64,000 bases of DNA from Anabaena subtropica FACHB-260 (GTDB taxonomy: Bacteria; Cyanobacteriota; Cyanobacteriia; Cyanobacteriales; Nostocaceae): contig NZ_JACJRF010000025.1 of NCBI RefSeq assembly GCF_014697105.1, positions 1-64,000 on the forward strand, in the 5' to 3' direction. This document shows, piece after piece, positions 55,412 through 63,836 of the stretch. A program made the translations under genes and the position numbers. Under the pieces are notes generated by a model that worked only from the letters and a program-made list of their open reading frames with translations, made no database searches and was not told the DNA's origin. Every line of letters starts with the position of its first letter. Position 1 is the stretch's first letter.

Positions 55412-57271
55412 ATGAAGAAAAATAAAATTAGCAAATTCTGCTTATACGCCGCTATCGCCTTACTGTTGAGCTTCTCTGGCATCAGTCATGCACGAACTCC
55501 TGTTAATGTGCCACTGAGGTATGAAGTAGCCACCAACATATCGACTATTCCATCGAGCGCGCTTGCGCCTTGGCCAGTATTTCACCGTATAGACGCTCTC
55601 AGCTTTTCGTCCCGCGTTGGTTTACAAACTATTTCTGGGGATTATTGGGAGCGTAGCGAAAATCCGTTTTCTATTGGTTATACCGCACAGTCCCAAGAAC
55701 TGATCAATGCTGCCAATGGTAACTATGCAGTGTATAACGACATTGATTTAGGCAGTGGTGTAGAAGCTTTGATGCTACGTGTCGCTTTACCATCTGGAAC
55801 TCACACTGTAGAAGTCCGTACTGGCTCGGCTAGTGGTTCCATATTGGGTAAGTGTACTATCAACAGCACAGGTTCTGAGTCCACTTACCGTACAGTTAGA
55901 TGTCCTTTGAGTATTAGTCTTGCGAAGGGAAAACACAACCTTGTCATCCGGTTCATAGGGACTAACAGCCGTATGCGGTTTAATTGGTTTGCTTTCTGGG
56001 CAAGGAATACCCTGCAAAAAATTGACGAAATACAAAAAATCCAACCTGATTCCGTCAACAAAGGCGCACCGATTATTCCTATTGCAGGTAGTCCGGTGCG
56101 AACACTAAACCTATTACCAACAAGTTCTGAGATTCTGGGTAAATCCTATGGGATGTGGTCTCCTGGTAAAGCTTGGGAATGTCCGAAATGGATGCACGAT
56201 ACTTATTGGACTAAGGGCGAAGATGGTAAGGTATACCCCACATGGCATCCACCAGTAGATTTTAACCCTGAAACCAACACCTACTGTACTTATGGTCATG
56301 AGCATGGTGATGATCCCCGCAGTTCAGAAGTATTTAATATTGCGGGTATGCCAGCTTTTGGTTATGTCAATGAGCAACTAGCAACTAATAATCCATCTAG
56401 TCCATCTCTTCATAGACATGAAGATCACTTTGGGCATAAGGTTCTTGTTGCTAATAACTGGCGTATGTACGATGCACAAGATTCCAGCAAAACCACAACC
56501 TGTGATGTGAGTTTAAAACTGCACATGGGTACACACTCGCCGGATGCACTAGCAAACACAGCACATGAGATGTTTGTGTCTGGAAAATGTGATGGACATG
56601 AACCTTTCAACTTAAAACATTTTGCCTTATTTGGAGTGCCTGGATCGTTCATAGAGTCTCAAGCTCCGCTATGTACACTTCCAGTTACATCTGGAATCAC
56701 ACCAAACCCTATTAACCAGCCCAGAGGTGGTTTTCATCGAGCCATTCCCACCGCAGAATGTTATGTGCGGGGTACACAAGATGAGCAATCTTCGGCGGTT
56801 ATAAGAAGAAATATTGAATTCTGGCTGACGGATTTTGCCGGACGTAGTTTTTACTTCGCAGTTACAAATCCCTCTCGTTTTTATAATGCTTCTTCCTCAA
56901 CGAAAATTAGCAGGACAGTAGATGCTTGCTATAACTCAAGCCATCCTCTTTCTAAGACGCTAATGTGTCAAGAAACTTTAGCTGCGGGGAGTAAAGTGAC
57001 ATGGGATGACCCTCGTTCACCATTCCGAGGAAGTGTTCATTCCGGTAGCCACTTTTCAGGGCTTGCATTTGGCAACTCTCCCAATTCCATAGTTTATACA
57101 GATGCTTACGGGAAAAATGCAAGAACATCACCTGTACCTGATCTGGGTATTACCTTTAAGCAAAGAGTTCCTGTCCAAGGATTCAGCTATAAGGTGGATG
57201 CCCAAGCCAGTATATTCCCCACAGCAGACTATTCTGCATTTGGGACGAATGGTGTAAGAGCGCCTAACTAA
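55412..57271 (+). CDS. Secreted protein with CBM6-like domain and histidine-rich domain of unknown function
   Basis: A 619-residue protein. A signal peptide (CLYAAIALLLSFSGISHA) is cleaved near residue 27. Residues 65-195 form a CBM6-like carbohydrate-binding domain (NGNYAVYNDIDLGSGVEALM, FNWFAFW). From about 255 comes a conserved-looking domain rich in histidine and tryptophan: CPKWMHDTYW, PTWHPPVDF, YGHEHGDDPRSS and LHRHEDHFGHKVL, then several cysteine pairs. The histidines could bind metal and the cysteines suggest an oxidised extracytoplasmic fold. I do not recognise an enzyme. It may act on or bind the surface polysaccharide. The upstream Fur-like box hints at metal control. Confidence 0.8.
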   Translation: MKKNKISKFCLYAAIALLLSFSGISHARTPVNVPLRYEVATNISTIPSSALAPWPVFHRIDALSFSSRVGLQTISGDYWERSENPFSIGYTAQSQELINAANGNYAVYNDIDLGSGVEALMLRVALPSGTHTVEVRTGSASGSILGKCTINSTGSESTYRTVRCPLSISLAKGKHNLVIRFIGTNSRMRFNWFAFWARNTLQKIDEIQKIQPDSVNKGAPIIPIAGSPVRTLNLLPTSSEILGKSYGMWSPGKAWECPKWMHDTYWTKGEDGKVYPTWHPPVDFNPETNTYCTYGHEHGDDPRSSEVFNIAGMPAFGYVNEQLATNNPSSPSLHRHEDHFGHKVLVANNWRMYDAQDSSKTTTCDVSLKLHMGTHSPDALANTAHEMFVSGKCDGHEPFNLKHFALFGVPGSFIESQAPLCTLPVTSGITPNPINQPRGGFHRAIPTAECYVRGTQDEQSSAVIRRNIEFWLTDFAGRSFYFAVTNPSRFYNASSSTKISRTVDACYNSSHPLSKTLMCQETLAAGSKVTWDDPRSPFRGSVHSGSHFSGLAFGNSPNSIVYTDAYGKNARTSPVPDLGITFKQRVPVQGFSYKVDAQASIFPTADYSAFGTNGVRAPN

Positions 57272-57299
57272 AAAGTAACTCGATTGAGTGAAATTTCAA

Positions 57300-57333
57300 A
57301 ACAGCCTGTGAGTTGGCTCATGGGTTGTTTTTT
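57300..57333 (+). terminator. Terminator of the CBM6-like gene
   Basis: A 13-bp stem (57300-57312 with 57317-57329, three G-U pairs) around a TTGG loop, running into a T6 tract. It is 29 bases after the stop codon. Confidence 0.8.
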
Positions 57334-57665
57334 ATATATTTATTGTAGATATAGTATGACATCTATGAGTAAATTAAACAGTCTTTAATTTATTGTTTAT
57401 TATTTGGACACAATAAATTCATCAATTGTTTAATGAAAAAATAGTAAATCGAATATGTATTTCATAAGAAGATTTTGTAAACTATACACGTAAGTATTGT
57501 AAATTTACGGTAATTCTGAAATCATTGTAATCGAGATTACTAGTATAATTCAATTAATTTATTAAATAGTTAATCATAAAATTGATAACTTTTTTAAATA
57601 AAAAGATTAATTGATACTTGTATTAGTATTCGCAAAATAATCTCATGGAAATAAATTGGAACCCT
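57334..57665. other. AT-rich intergenic region
   Basis: About 330 bases with no gene, presumably the promoter and leader of the PEP-CTERM gene that follows. No clear motif stands out. Confidence 0.5.
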
Positions 57666-58319
57666 ATGAAACAATTTCAATCTGTAGTATTTGGAGCAAC
57701 ATTTGCAGCTACAACAGCAGCATTGGTAGCTTTTGCTCCTTCTTCTGCACACGCTATTCAGCTTAGTGGTAGCGTTGGTGTTGATGGTAACGTGAATATT
57801 CTCACACCAGATGCAAGCACAGTAGTATTGGATTTTACAGCTATCAATGGTGTTTCCCCTACACCAATATTTTCTAGTTTTCTACCTGCTCTGACTCCAA
57901 GTGGTCTTAGCATTAAAGATTTAACTCTAGCTGCATTAGCAACTCCTACTGCAACAGCAAATTTTGCAACTGGTTCTGTTACCTCGTTTCTGGATTTTGG
58001 TATAAGAACACTTAACACCACCACAGGTTCATTAACTTTTGACCTTGATGCTGCCACTTTTTTGGTTACTACCAATACGGCTGGTAGTACTGCTGTTACA
58101 GTTGACGGTGCAACAGGTATATGGAGATTCGACGGAAACACAGTTGCAAGAGGTTCTATTACCGCAACTGATTTCGGATCGGGTACTTTTGCTATTAGTC
58201 TAAGAGCTGAACCTGTCCCTGAACCTCTGACAATGGGTGGTCTGGCTTTAGGTGCTGGATTTGGTGCGTTCCTCAAAACTCGTTATTCCAAAAAAGACGA
58301 GCAACTAGAGAAAGTTTAA
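57666..58319 (+). CDS. PEP-CTERM sorting-domain protein
   Basis: A 217-residue exported protein from the ATG at 57666. Signal peptide QSVVFGATFAATTAALVAFA ends near SSAHA. The body is threonine- and serine-rich, predicted beta-strand, without cysteine. The tail is VPEPLTMGGLALGAGFGAFL then basic KTRYSKKDE, a clear PEP-CTERM exosortase signal. An ATG at 57645 would add seven polar residues before the signal and is less likely. Probable substrate of the exosortase at 53.2-54.0 kb; function of the body unknown. Confidence 0.9.
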   Translation: MKQFQSVVFGATFAATTAALVAFAPSSAHAIQLSGSVGVDGNVNILTPDASTVVLDFTAINGVSPTPIFSSFLPALTPSGLSIKDLTLAALATPTATANFATGSVTSFLDFGIRTLNTTTGSLTFDLDAATFLVTTNTAGSTAVTVDGATGIWRFDGNTVARGSITATDFGSGTFAISLRAEPVPEPLTMGGLALGAGFGAFLKTRYSKKDEQLEKV

Positions 58320-58763
58320 TTTAAAGTTTTGAATTCATTTATCATCAAATAACATCTGTTAATTTTATTGTGTGTTCCGTTGATATTAATGGTATGAAAA
58401 ACCTCAAAGCCAAGCTTGGTAACACAAATTTGATTTGAGTTTTTAAACTAACCATAAATTAAATAGACGAAAGCTAGAGTTTGGTTTCCTTTTATTATTT
58501 TCACGCAGAGGCGCAGCGAAAAGTCGGAGCGGAGGCTTCCTCCGTTCGCGTAGCGTCTCCGGAGGAGATTCTGAAATTTTCAAGACAGAGACGCAGCGAG
58601 AAAAATTTTGCAATTCATTCCTTGAATTAGCAATACTTGGATATTTATCAAGTATCAGAAGGGTAGAGATTCTTTAGAAATTAAGCAACCATTAAAGGAG
58701 TTTTGGCTATTTCATCTTTACTTAGGTTTAGCTGGAAGATACTGCTCTTATCCCTTCATACAG
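58320..58763. other. Intergenic region with a dispersed repeat
   Basis: Contains the composite repeat listed next, and otherwise AT-rich sequence with no gene. Genes on both sides converge here; no classical terminator is obvious. Confidence 0.55.
58503..58599. repeat. Composite dispersed repeat (ACGCAGAGGCGCAGCG and GGAGCGGAGGCTTCC types)
   Basis: Two CGCAGAGRCGCAGCG-like pieces flank a GC-rich core at 58526-58566 containing CGGAGG-CTT-CCTCCG, a 6-bp hairpin, then GTTCGCGTAGCGTCTCC. Such small dispersed repeats are typical of Nostoc. The outer piece is related to the repeat at 15176. Confidence 0.7.
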
Positions 58764-58970
58764 CTAATTTCTTCTCAAAAACTTATTAGTACTGGCAAAT
58801 ACCACCATTAGCAGCATTACCTGTATTTGCCAAGGTGCAAGGATTAAGCTCACCATCAGACTCAGCACCGTAAATGTACCAATGATATAGGCTACTTCAT
58901 CTTGACATTTTTTGGATATGTAGCCGGTTGCTAAACCAGCGACTAGAGGAACCAAAAAAAACATAGGCAT
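58764..58970 (-). CDS. Small two-helix membrane protein of unknown function
   Basis: 68 residues: MPMFFLVPLVAGLATGYISK, then a hydrophobic stretch YIIGTFTVLSLMVSLILAPW and a third hydrophobic segment. GGAAGG lies about ten bases before the ATG, which supports a real gene. I do not recognise the family. It is monocistronic between a repeat region and an AT-rich leader. Confidence 0.65.
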   Translation of the reverse strand: MPMFFLVPLVAGLATGYISKKCQDEVAYIIGTFTVLSLMVSLILAPWQIQVMLLMVVFASTNKFLRRN

Positions 58971-59214
58971 TTTTACTTACCTTCCAACCTCAAACGTAAA
59001 CTTTCACTGAAAATAGCCGAAATTAATTTTTTTTAATGCGGGTAGTTTCTTATATTAGCAAGTTGAGTTACATTATGTTACTTAAAATTACGGTATTTAT
59101 TTCAATATTACGTAATCATTTGGTAAATTAAATTAACTTAATACTTGCAACTATTGCTAGAAAGAGAATCTAGCATAGTACCTTTAGGAGTAAATTTCCC
59201 ACATTAATTACCCG

Positions 59215-61374
59215 ATGCTGAACATTCCTCAACTACTGGCAACTGAACTAGAACTCAAACCTTATCAGGTGCAGAACGCGCTGGAACTTTTAGCGGAAGG
59301 TGCGACTGTTCCCTTCATTGCACGATACCGCAAAGAGCGCACTGGTGAGATGAATGAAGTGCAGTTGCGTGATTTAGCTGATAGGTATACTTACTTAACA
59401 GAAATTGAAGAAAGAAAGTCAGTAATTTTAAAAGCGATCGCCGAACAGAATAAACTGACAGATGACCTAAAAGAGAAAATCATATCTTGTTTACAAAAAA
59501 CTGAACTTGAGGATTTATACTTACCTTATCGTCCAAAACGCCGCACTCGCGCCACTATCGCTAGAGAGAAAGGATTACAACCTCTGGCAGACTTTATTAA
59601 ATCTCTCAACGTTAAAAATCCCGTTTCCTCCTCATTATCAGAAGAAGCAGCCAAATATGTTTCCGAAACTCAGGAAGTAACAAGCGCCGATGATGCACTC
59701 AAAGGTGCATCTGATATCTTAGCGGAAGAAGTCGCAGAAAAAGCTGATTTACGGGCATATATTCGAGATTATCTTTTAGAAGAGGGGTTATTTGTTTCTC
59801 GCATCAAAGATGATTACCCAGAAGGTACAACAAAATTTGAGATGTACCGCAACTATCAAATTAAAGTGAAAAATATTGCACCCCATAATTTGCTGGCGTT
59901 GTGTCGGGGTGAAACTGAGGGAATATTAAAGTTTGATGTGGTCTTTGAAGAAGATTTACTACTGTCTTATCTGGAGTCTCAAGAAATCAAGACAAAAGTC
60001 AGGTTAATTCGGGATTTTTATCAGGCGATGCTGAAAGATGCTTTTAACCGCTTGATGAAAAACTCCCTAATCAGTGAAGTAATTGCTGAGAAGAAAACTT
60101 ATGCAGATATTGAATCTATCAAGACATTTGAAATCAATTTACGCGAGTTGCTATTATCTGCACCAGCAGGGATGAAACCAACTATGGCCCTTGACCCTGG
60201 TTTTAGAACTGGGTGTAAAGTGGCAATTATTGACCAAACAGGAAAATTTTTAGAATATCAAGCAGTATTTCCCCATCAAGCGGCTGAACAACGGACAAAA
60301 GCTGCTCAAACTATCAAAAATCTCATTGAAAAATATCAAGTAGATTTAATTGCTATCGGTAATGGGACAGCTTCCCGCGAAACGGATGAGTTTATAGTAC
60401 AGGTATTACAAACTTTAAACCGTAAACCCATCAAGGTAATGGTAAATGAGTCTGGCGCATCTATATATTCTGCCAGCAAAGTCGCACTTGAAGAGTTTCC
60501 TGATTTAGATGTAACAGTGCGGGGTGCAATTAGTATCGGTCGGCGTTTGCAAGACCCTTTAGCAGAGTTGGTGAAAATTGATCCTAAATCTATTGGTGTG
60601 GGACAATATCAGCACGATGTGGATCAGAAGTTGTTGAAGAAGAAGTTAGATGAGACTGTAGAAAGTTGCGTGAATTATGTGGGTGTAGACTTAAATACCG
60701 CTTCTAAAGAACTCTTAACTTTTGTTTCCGGGATTACACCAACCGTAGCCAACAATATTGTGGCTTACCGCAACCAGTATGGAGCCTTTAAAAATCGCCG
60801 CCAACTTTTGAAGGTTCCCAAGTTGGGGCCGAAAGCATTTGAACAAGCAGCAGGATTTCTGCGGATTCGTGGTGGCGATAACCCTTTGGATAATACAGCA
60901 GTGCATCCAGAAAGTTATACCCTAGTGGAAGCGATCGCCTCTGACTTAAGTGTACCTTTAAATCAAGTCACGCAAATTGCCGAAAAGCTCAAAAAAGCCG
61001 ACTTAAAGAAATACGTCACCGATACCGTTGGCGAACCCACACTACGTGACATCCTCAGTGAATTAGAAAAACCAGGAAGAGACCCCCGTGCTGAATTTAA
61101 GTATGCCACTTTTAAGGAAGGGATTAAAGAAATCAGCGACTTGCAAGAAGGAATGGAACTAGAGGGAATTATCACCAACGTGGCTAATTTTGGTGCATTT
61201 GTCGATATTGGCGTACATCAAGATGGTTTAGTGCATATCTCCCAACTGGCTGATAGATTTGTCGATGACCCGAAGAAAGTTGTGAAAGTGGGACAAGTTG
61301 TCAAAGTCCGAGTGCTGGAAGTAAACGCCAAATTGAAGCGGATTAGTTTGTCGATGAAAGTAGTCAAACAGTAA
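59215..61374 (+). CDS. tex: Tex-family S1 RNA-binding protein
   Basis: A 719-residue Tex protein, a nucleic-acid-binding factor linked to transcription. The N-terminal helical region has VPFIARYRKERTGEMNEVQL; the YqgF-like core has MALDPGFRTGCKVAIIDQTG near 324; helix-hairpin-helix motifs follow (YVGVDLNTASKELLTFVSGI and YGAFKNRRQLLKVPKLGPKA); the S1 domain closes the protein (EGIITNVANFGAFVDIGVHQ at about 647). Length and domain order are standard. Monocistronic. Confidence 0.96.
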   Translation: MLNIPQLLATELELKPYQVQNALELLAEGATVPFIARYRKERTGEMNEVQLRDLADRYTYLTEIEERKSVILKAIAEQNKLTDDLKEKIISCLQKTELEDLYLPYRPKRRTRATIAREKGLQPLADFIKSLNVKNPVSSSLSEEAAKYVSETQEVTSADDALKGASDILAEEVAEKADLRAYIRDYLLEEGLFVSRIKDDYPEGTTKFEMYRNYQIKVKNIAPHNLLALCRGETEGILKFDVVFEEDLLLSYLESQEIKTKVRLIRDFYQAMLKDAFNRLMKNSLISEVIAEKKTYADIESIKTFEINLRELLLSAPAGMKPTMALDPGFRTGCKVAIIDQTGKFLEYQAVFPHQAAEQRTKAAQTIKNLIEKYQVDLIAIGNGTASRETDEFIVQVLQTLNRKPIKVMVNESGASIYSASKVALEEFPDLDVTVRGAISIGRRLQDPLAELVKIDPKSIGVGQYQHDVDQKLLKKKLDETVESCVNYVGVDLNTASKELLTFVSGITPTVANNIVAYRNQYGAFKNRRQLLKVPKLGPKAFEQAAGFLRIRGGDNPLDNTAVHPESYTLVEAIASDLSVPLNQVTQIAEKLKKADLKKYVTDTVGEPTLRDILSELEKPGRDPRAEFKYATFKEGIKEISDLQEGMELEGIITNVANFGAFVDIGVHQDGLVHISQLADRFVDDPKKVVKVGQVVKVRVLEVNAKLKRISLSMKVVKQ

Positions 61375-61419
61375 ACAAGTTTGTAGTCAGGACTTTAGTC
61401 GTGATAGCAGGTATTTTAT

Positions 61420-61445
61420 AAGTGCTAAAGCACTTACTACGAACC
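61420..61445. repeat. Small palindromic dispersed repeat, copy 1
   Basis: AAGTGC-TAAA-GCACTT followed by ACTACGAAC, preceded by GGACTTTAGTC. A related copy with an inverted-sense stem is at 62727. These look like one family of short dispersed repeat. Confidence 0.6.
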
Positions 61446-61600
61446 AAATTGAAGCATATTGGTATTTATCCCCATTTTTTCTAAATATTCCAGATGGTAG
61501 ACAAGCAATCTATCTTGTAAGAGATGCTGATAATTAGTTAATTATTCAAGATAGTAATAGCAAGATTCAAATAATTTATCTCTGAATTTTAGGTAAAAAA

Positions 61601-62017
61601 ATGTTGGGAATATTTTTAACAGCTCTAGCTACAGCACTCAGTCTACTAATTGTTGATTTAGTAGTACCTGGTGTCAACATTGCTAACTTTCCAGCCGCGA
61701 TGATTGCTGCTGTTGTCATTGGCTTAGTTAATGGCTCAGTTAGACCAATTCTCTCGACTCTATCATTACCACTTAACTTTTTAACCTTTGGCGCATTTTC
61801 TTTAATTGTTAACGGTCTTTGTTTCTCATTAGCAGCAGCTTTGGTTCCTGGGTTCAGCGTTCACGGTATTCTCGCTTTTATTTTGGGGCCAGTTGTTCTC
61901 TCCTTCGCTAGTACTTTCATTAACAACTATTTTGTTGAGAAGAATCTTTTAAGTGGAAGTGACAAAGCTCAAGCTGAATTACCTTCCCAATCCCAAGGTG
62001 AATTGTCATCTAGATAA
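61601..62017 (+). CDS. Phage holin family 4-like membrane protein (PF04020-type)
   Basis: A 138-residue protein with four hydrophobic helices. GLVNGSVRPILSTLSLPLNF and LTFGAFSLIVNGLCF match the YvlD/holin-4-superfamily pattern. Despite the name these proteins are widespread chromosomal membrane proteins with no proven lysis role. A polar tail (residues 120-138) ends the protein. No phage genes are near. The YqaE-type gene follows at 74 bases, so they may be co-transcribed as envelope-stress proteins (inference). Confidence 0.85.
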   Translation: MLGIFLTALATALSLLIVDLVVPGVNIANFPAAMIAAVVIGLVNGSVRPILSTLSLPLNFLTFGAFSLIVNGLCFSLAAALVPGFSVHGILAFILGPVVLSFASTFINNYFVEKNLLSGSDKAQAELPSQSQGELSSR

Positions 62018-62090
62018 TGCCTAAGATGGAGTTAAGAATTCACTTGATTCCAGACAATGTAAGTAAATTTTGAAAAATAGCAACAATCCC

Positions 62091-62282
62091 ATGAAATTAC
62101 TTCGTATTCTTCTTGGTCTATTCTTACCTCCAGTAGGAGTGTTCTTAACAGTCGGTGTCGGCCCAACTTTGCTAATTAATATCTTGTTAACAGTCTTAGG
62201 CTGGCTTCCTGGTAGCATTCATGCAGTTTGGGTCATTGCTAAACATGAAGAACAATTTAATAGAGAGGGTGGTATTTATTAG
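62091..62282 (+). CDS. YqaE/Pmp3 family membrane protein
   Basis: 63 residues with two helices. LLRILLGLFLPPVGVFLTVG and LLINILLTVLGWLPGSIHAV are the signatures of the Pmp3/YqaE family, small proteins that influence membrane potential under salt or cold stress in plants, yeast and bacteria. The ATG at 62091 is chosen; a TTG at 62070 would add seven residues. Followed by a good terminator. Confidence 0.9.
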   Translation: MKLLRILLGLFLPPVGVFLTVGVGPTLLINILLTVLGWLPGSIHAVWVIAKHEEQFNREGGIY

Positions 62283-62318
62283 GATTTGGCGGTAGATGTC
62301 ACAGCTTTAGATTAGTTA

Positions 62319-62350
62319 AATAGGTCGGGATATTCCCGCCTATTTTTTTT
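62319..62350 (+). terminator. Terminator after the YqaE-type gene
   Basis: AATAGG-T-CGGGA pairs with TCCCG-CCTATT across a three-base loop with one bulge, followed directly by a T-run to 62350. Confidence 0.85.
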
Positions 62351-62379
62351 ATTTATATAGATAACATTAACGTAGGTCT

Positions 62380-62614
62380 TTCTTGAGAGGTTATTTATAA
62401 AGTAAAAATAAAATTACTGTAGGGTGTGTTAGGCGCACATTTGGAGATGATGTCTCACGAAAAGAATAACTTAAGCGCCTAACGCACCGCTAAATAATAT
62501 GGTGCGTTGCGTTAGGCTAAAGCCTTAACACAACGGCAATAAAGCGGGAAGAACATCTACACCGCTTTTTGCCTCCCCTACTTAAGATTTACTTTATAAA
62601 TAGTCTCTGAAGAA
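62380..62614. mobile_element. MITE-like element with 27-bp terminal inverted repeats
   Basis: The left end 62380-62406 and the right end 62588-62614 are inverted repeats matching at 24 of 27 positions, with a shared TATTTATAAAGTAAA core. The 235-bp element has no coding capacity. Its inside carries palindrome pieces (GTGTTAGGCGC, GCGCCTAACGCACC, GGTGCGTTGCGTTAGGC) of a repeat common in Nostoc. No certain target duplication is visible. Confidence 0.65.
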
Positions 62615-62726
62615 TCACTTCAAAATTAAATATCCCTGAATTAGTTGTTTGATAATTCAGGGATATATTAATTAAAGATATTTCATTAAACGCGTTCGTC
62701 GTGAAGACTTTATTCCTCGAATCTTC

Positions 62727-62750
62727 AAGCACTAAAGTGCTTACTACAAA
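62727..62750. repeat. Small palindromic dispersed repeat, copy 2
   Basis: AAGCAC-TAAA-GTGCTT then ACTACAAAC; preceded by GAAGACTTTATTC. It pairs with the copy at 61420, whose stem arms are exchanged (AAGTGC/GCACTT), as expected if the stem pairing is kept by compensatory change. Confidence 0.6.
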
Positions 62751-62811
62751 CTTATCAACAAGTTAGTTACAGGCTACTACCCTCTTACTAAAAAGAGAAA
62801 CGCGACATTTA

Positions 62812-63612
62812 CTATTTGTGTACGATTGTTTTATCTTGCTCAGGATGTTCTTTATCTTTGAACAAATCAGCTGTTGCTAGTAGTAATTCCCGCAAAGTTT
62901 GTTTAATTTGACGCTCTTTTCTAGCTAAGGATGTACCAGCCTCACCCAGTTTATCTTCTATTTGCGATCGCTTCTGGTCTACCTGGGTAGCTATAGCTTC
63001 CGCTTGAGGACGAGCCTGATCATACCAGGTTTTCGCTTCGTCTAGATAATTTTGAACTTCTTCAGAACGTCCACCGTAGCGAGCGGCTAAATTAGCTCTG
63101 ACAATTGATAATTGCGCTTGTAATTGGGCATAGCGTTTTTGCAATAGCGAAACTTCTTCACTATTTTTGATAGCATCAATAGCAGAGTCAATAGCAGTTT
63201 TTGTACTAGCAGTTTTTTCCTGACCGCTTTCAGAAATATCTGCTAAAATTACATCAACTTCTTGCTGAATTTTTTCTTCTTCACCATCAATTTGAGCTTG
63301 CAGTCTTTGCAATTCTGACTGACTTTTAACTATTGCTTCGTGTCTTTTAGTATTAATTCCTTCAATGGCTCCTTCAATTGAAGCTGTAACTTCTTCTTTA
63401 ATCTCTGTACCTTTATCTTGCAGATTCTCAATTACGGTAGAAACTGCATCTTTGACAAGAGAGCGGATTTCACTAGAACCTTCTTTTAACTCAGAAGCTA
63501 CTTGAGCAACTGCGGCTTTAACAATTTCTCGAATTCTCTCACTTTTTAATTGTCCAGTTGCTTTTGCTTGTTGTAAGTCTGCTTGAATTTGCTCTTTGAT
63601 ATTACTAGCCAT
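62812..63612 (-). CDS. Long coiled-coil, apolipoprotein-like helical protein
   Basis: About 266 residues, almost all amphipathic helix with heptad patterns, rich in E, K, Q and A (for example IKEEVTASIEGAIEGI and SELQRLQAQIDGEEEKIQQE). No signal peptide or membrane helix. It resembles apolipoprotein- or LEA-like helical bundles in cyanobacteria, which may bind membranes or act in stress, but I recognise no specific function. The ATG at 63612 (MASNIKEQ) is as good as the one at 63618. Divergent from the cytochrome gene. Confidence 0.75.
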   Translation of the reverse strand: MASNIKEQIQADLQQAKATGQLKSERIREIVKAAVAQVASELKEGSSEIRSLVKDAVSTVIENLQDKGTEIKEEVTASIEGAIEGINTKRHEAIVKSQSELQRLQAQIDGEEEKIQQEVDVILADISESGQEKTASTKTAIDSAIDAIKNSEEVSLLQKRYAQLQAQLSIVRANLAARYGGRSEEVQNYLDEAKTWYDQARPQAEAIATQVDQKRSQIEDKLGEAGTSLARKERQIKQTLRELLLATADLFKDKEHPEQDKTIVHK

Positions 63613-63836
63613 TTTCAACTCTGGTGATTTAGATAATTTGGATAAAATTTTTGCAGATACTCTTCCATTTACATTATGGTTTAGTCCTCATCGCTGAGGT
63701 ACTTCCTAGAGACATAAAATTAGAAGATGCACACTACAGTAGATAATGTATAACTTATGGCTTATCTATGGGATGATGAGTATGTAACCAATAGTTATAT
63801 TTTCAGAAAGAGGCAAATAATTACAGGAGAAGCTAG

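Noticed and set aside
61601-62017. Holin-like gene as evidence of a prophage
   Set aside because: The PF04020-type family is widespread on chromosomes, and no other phage gene is near.
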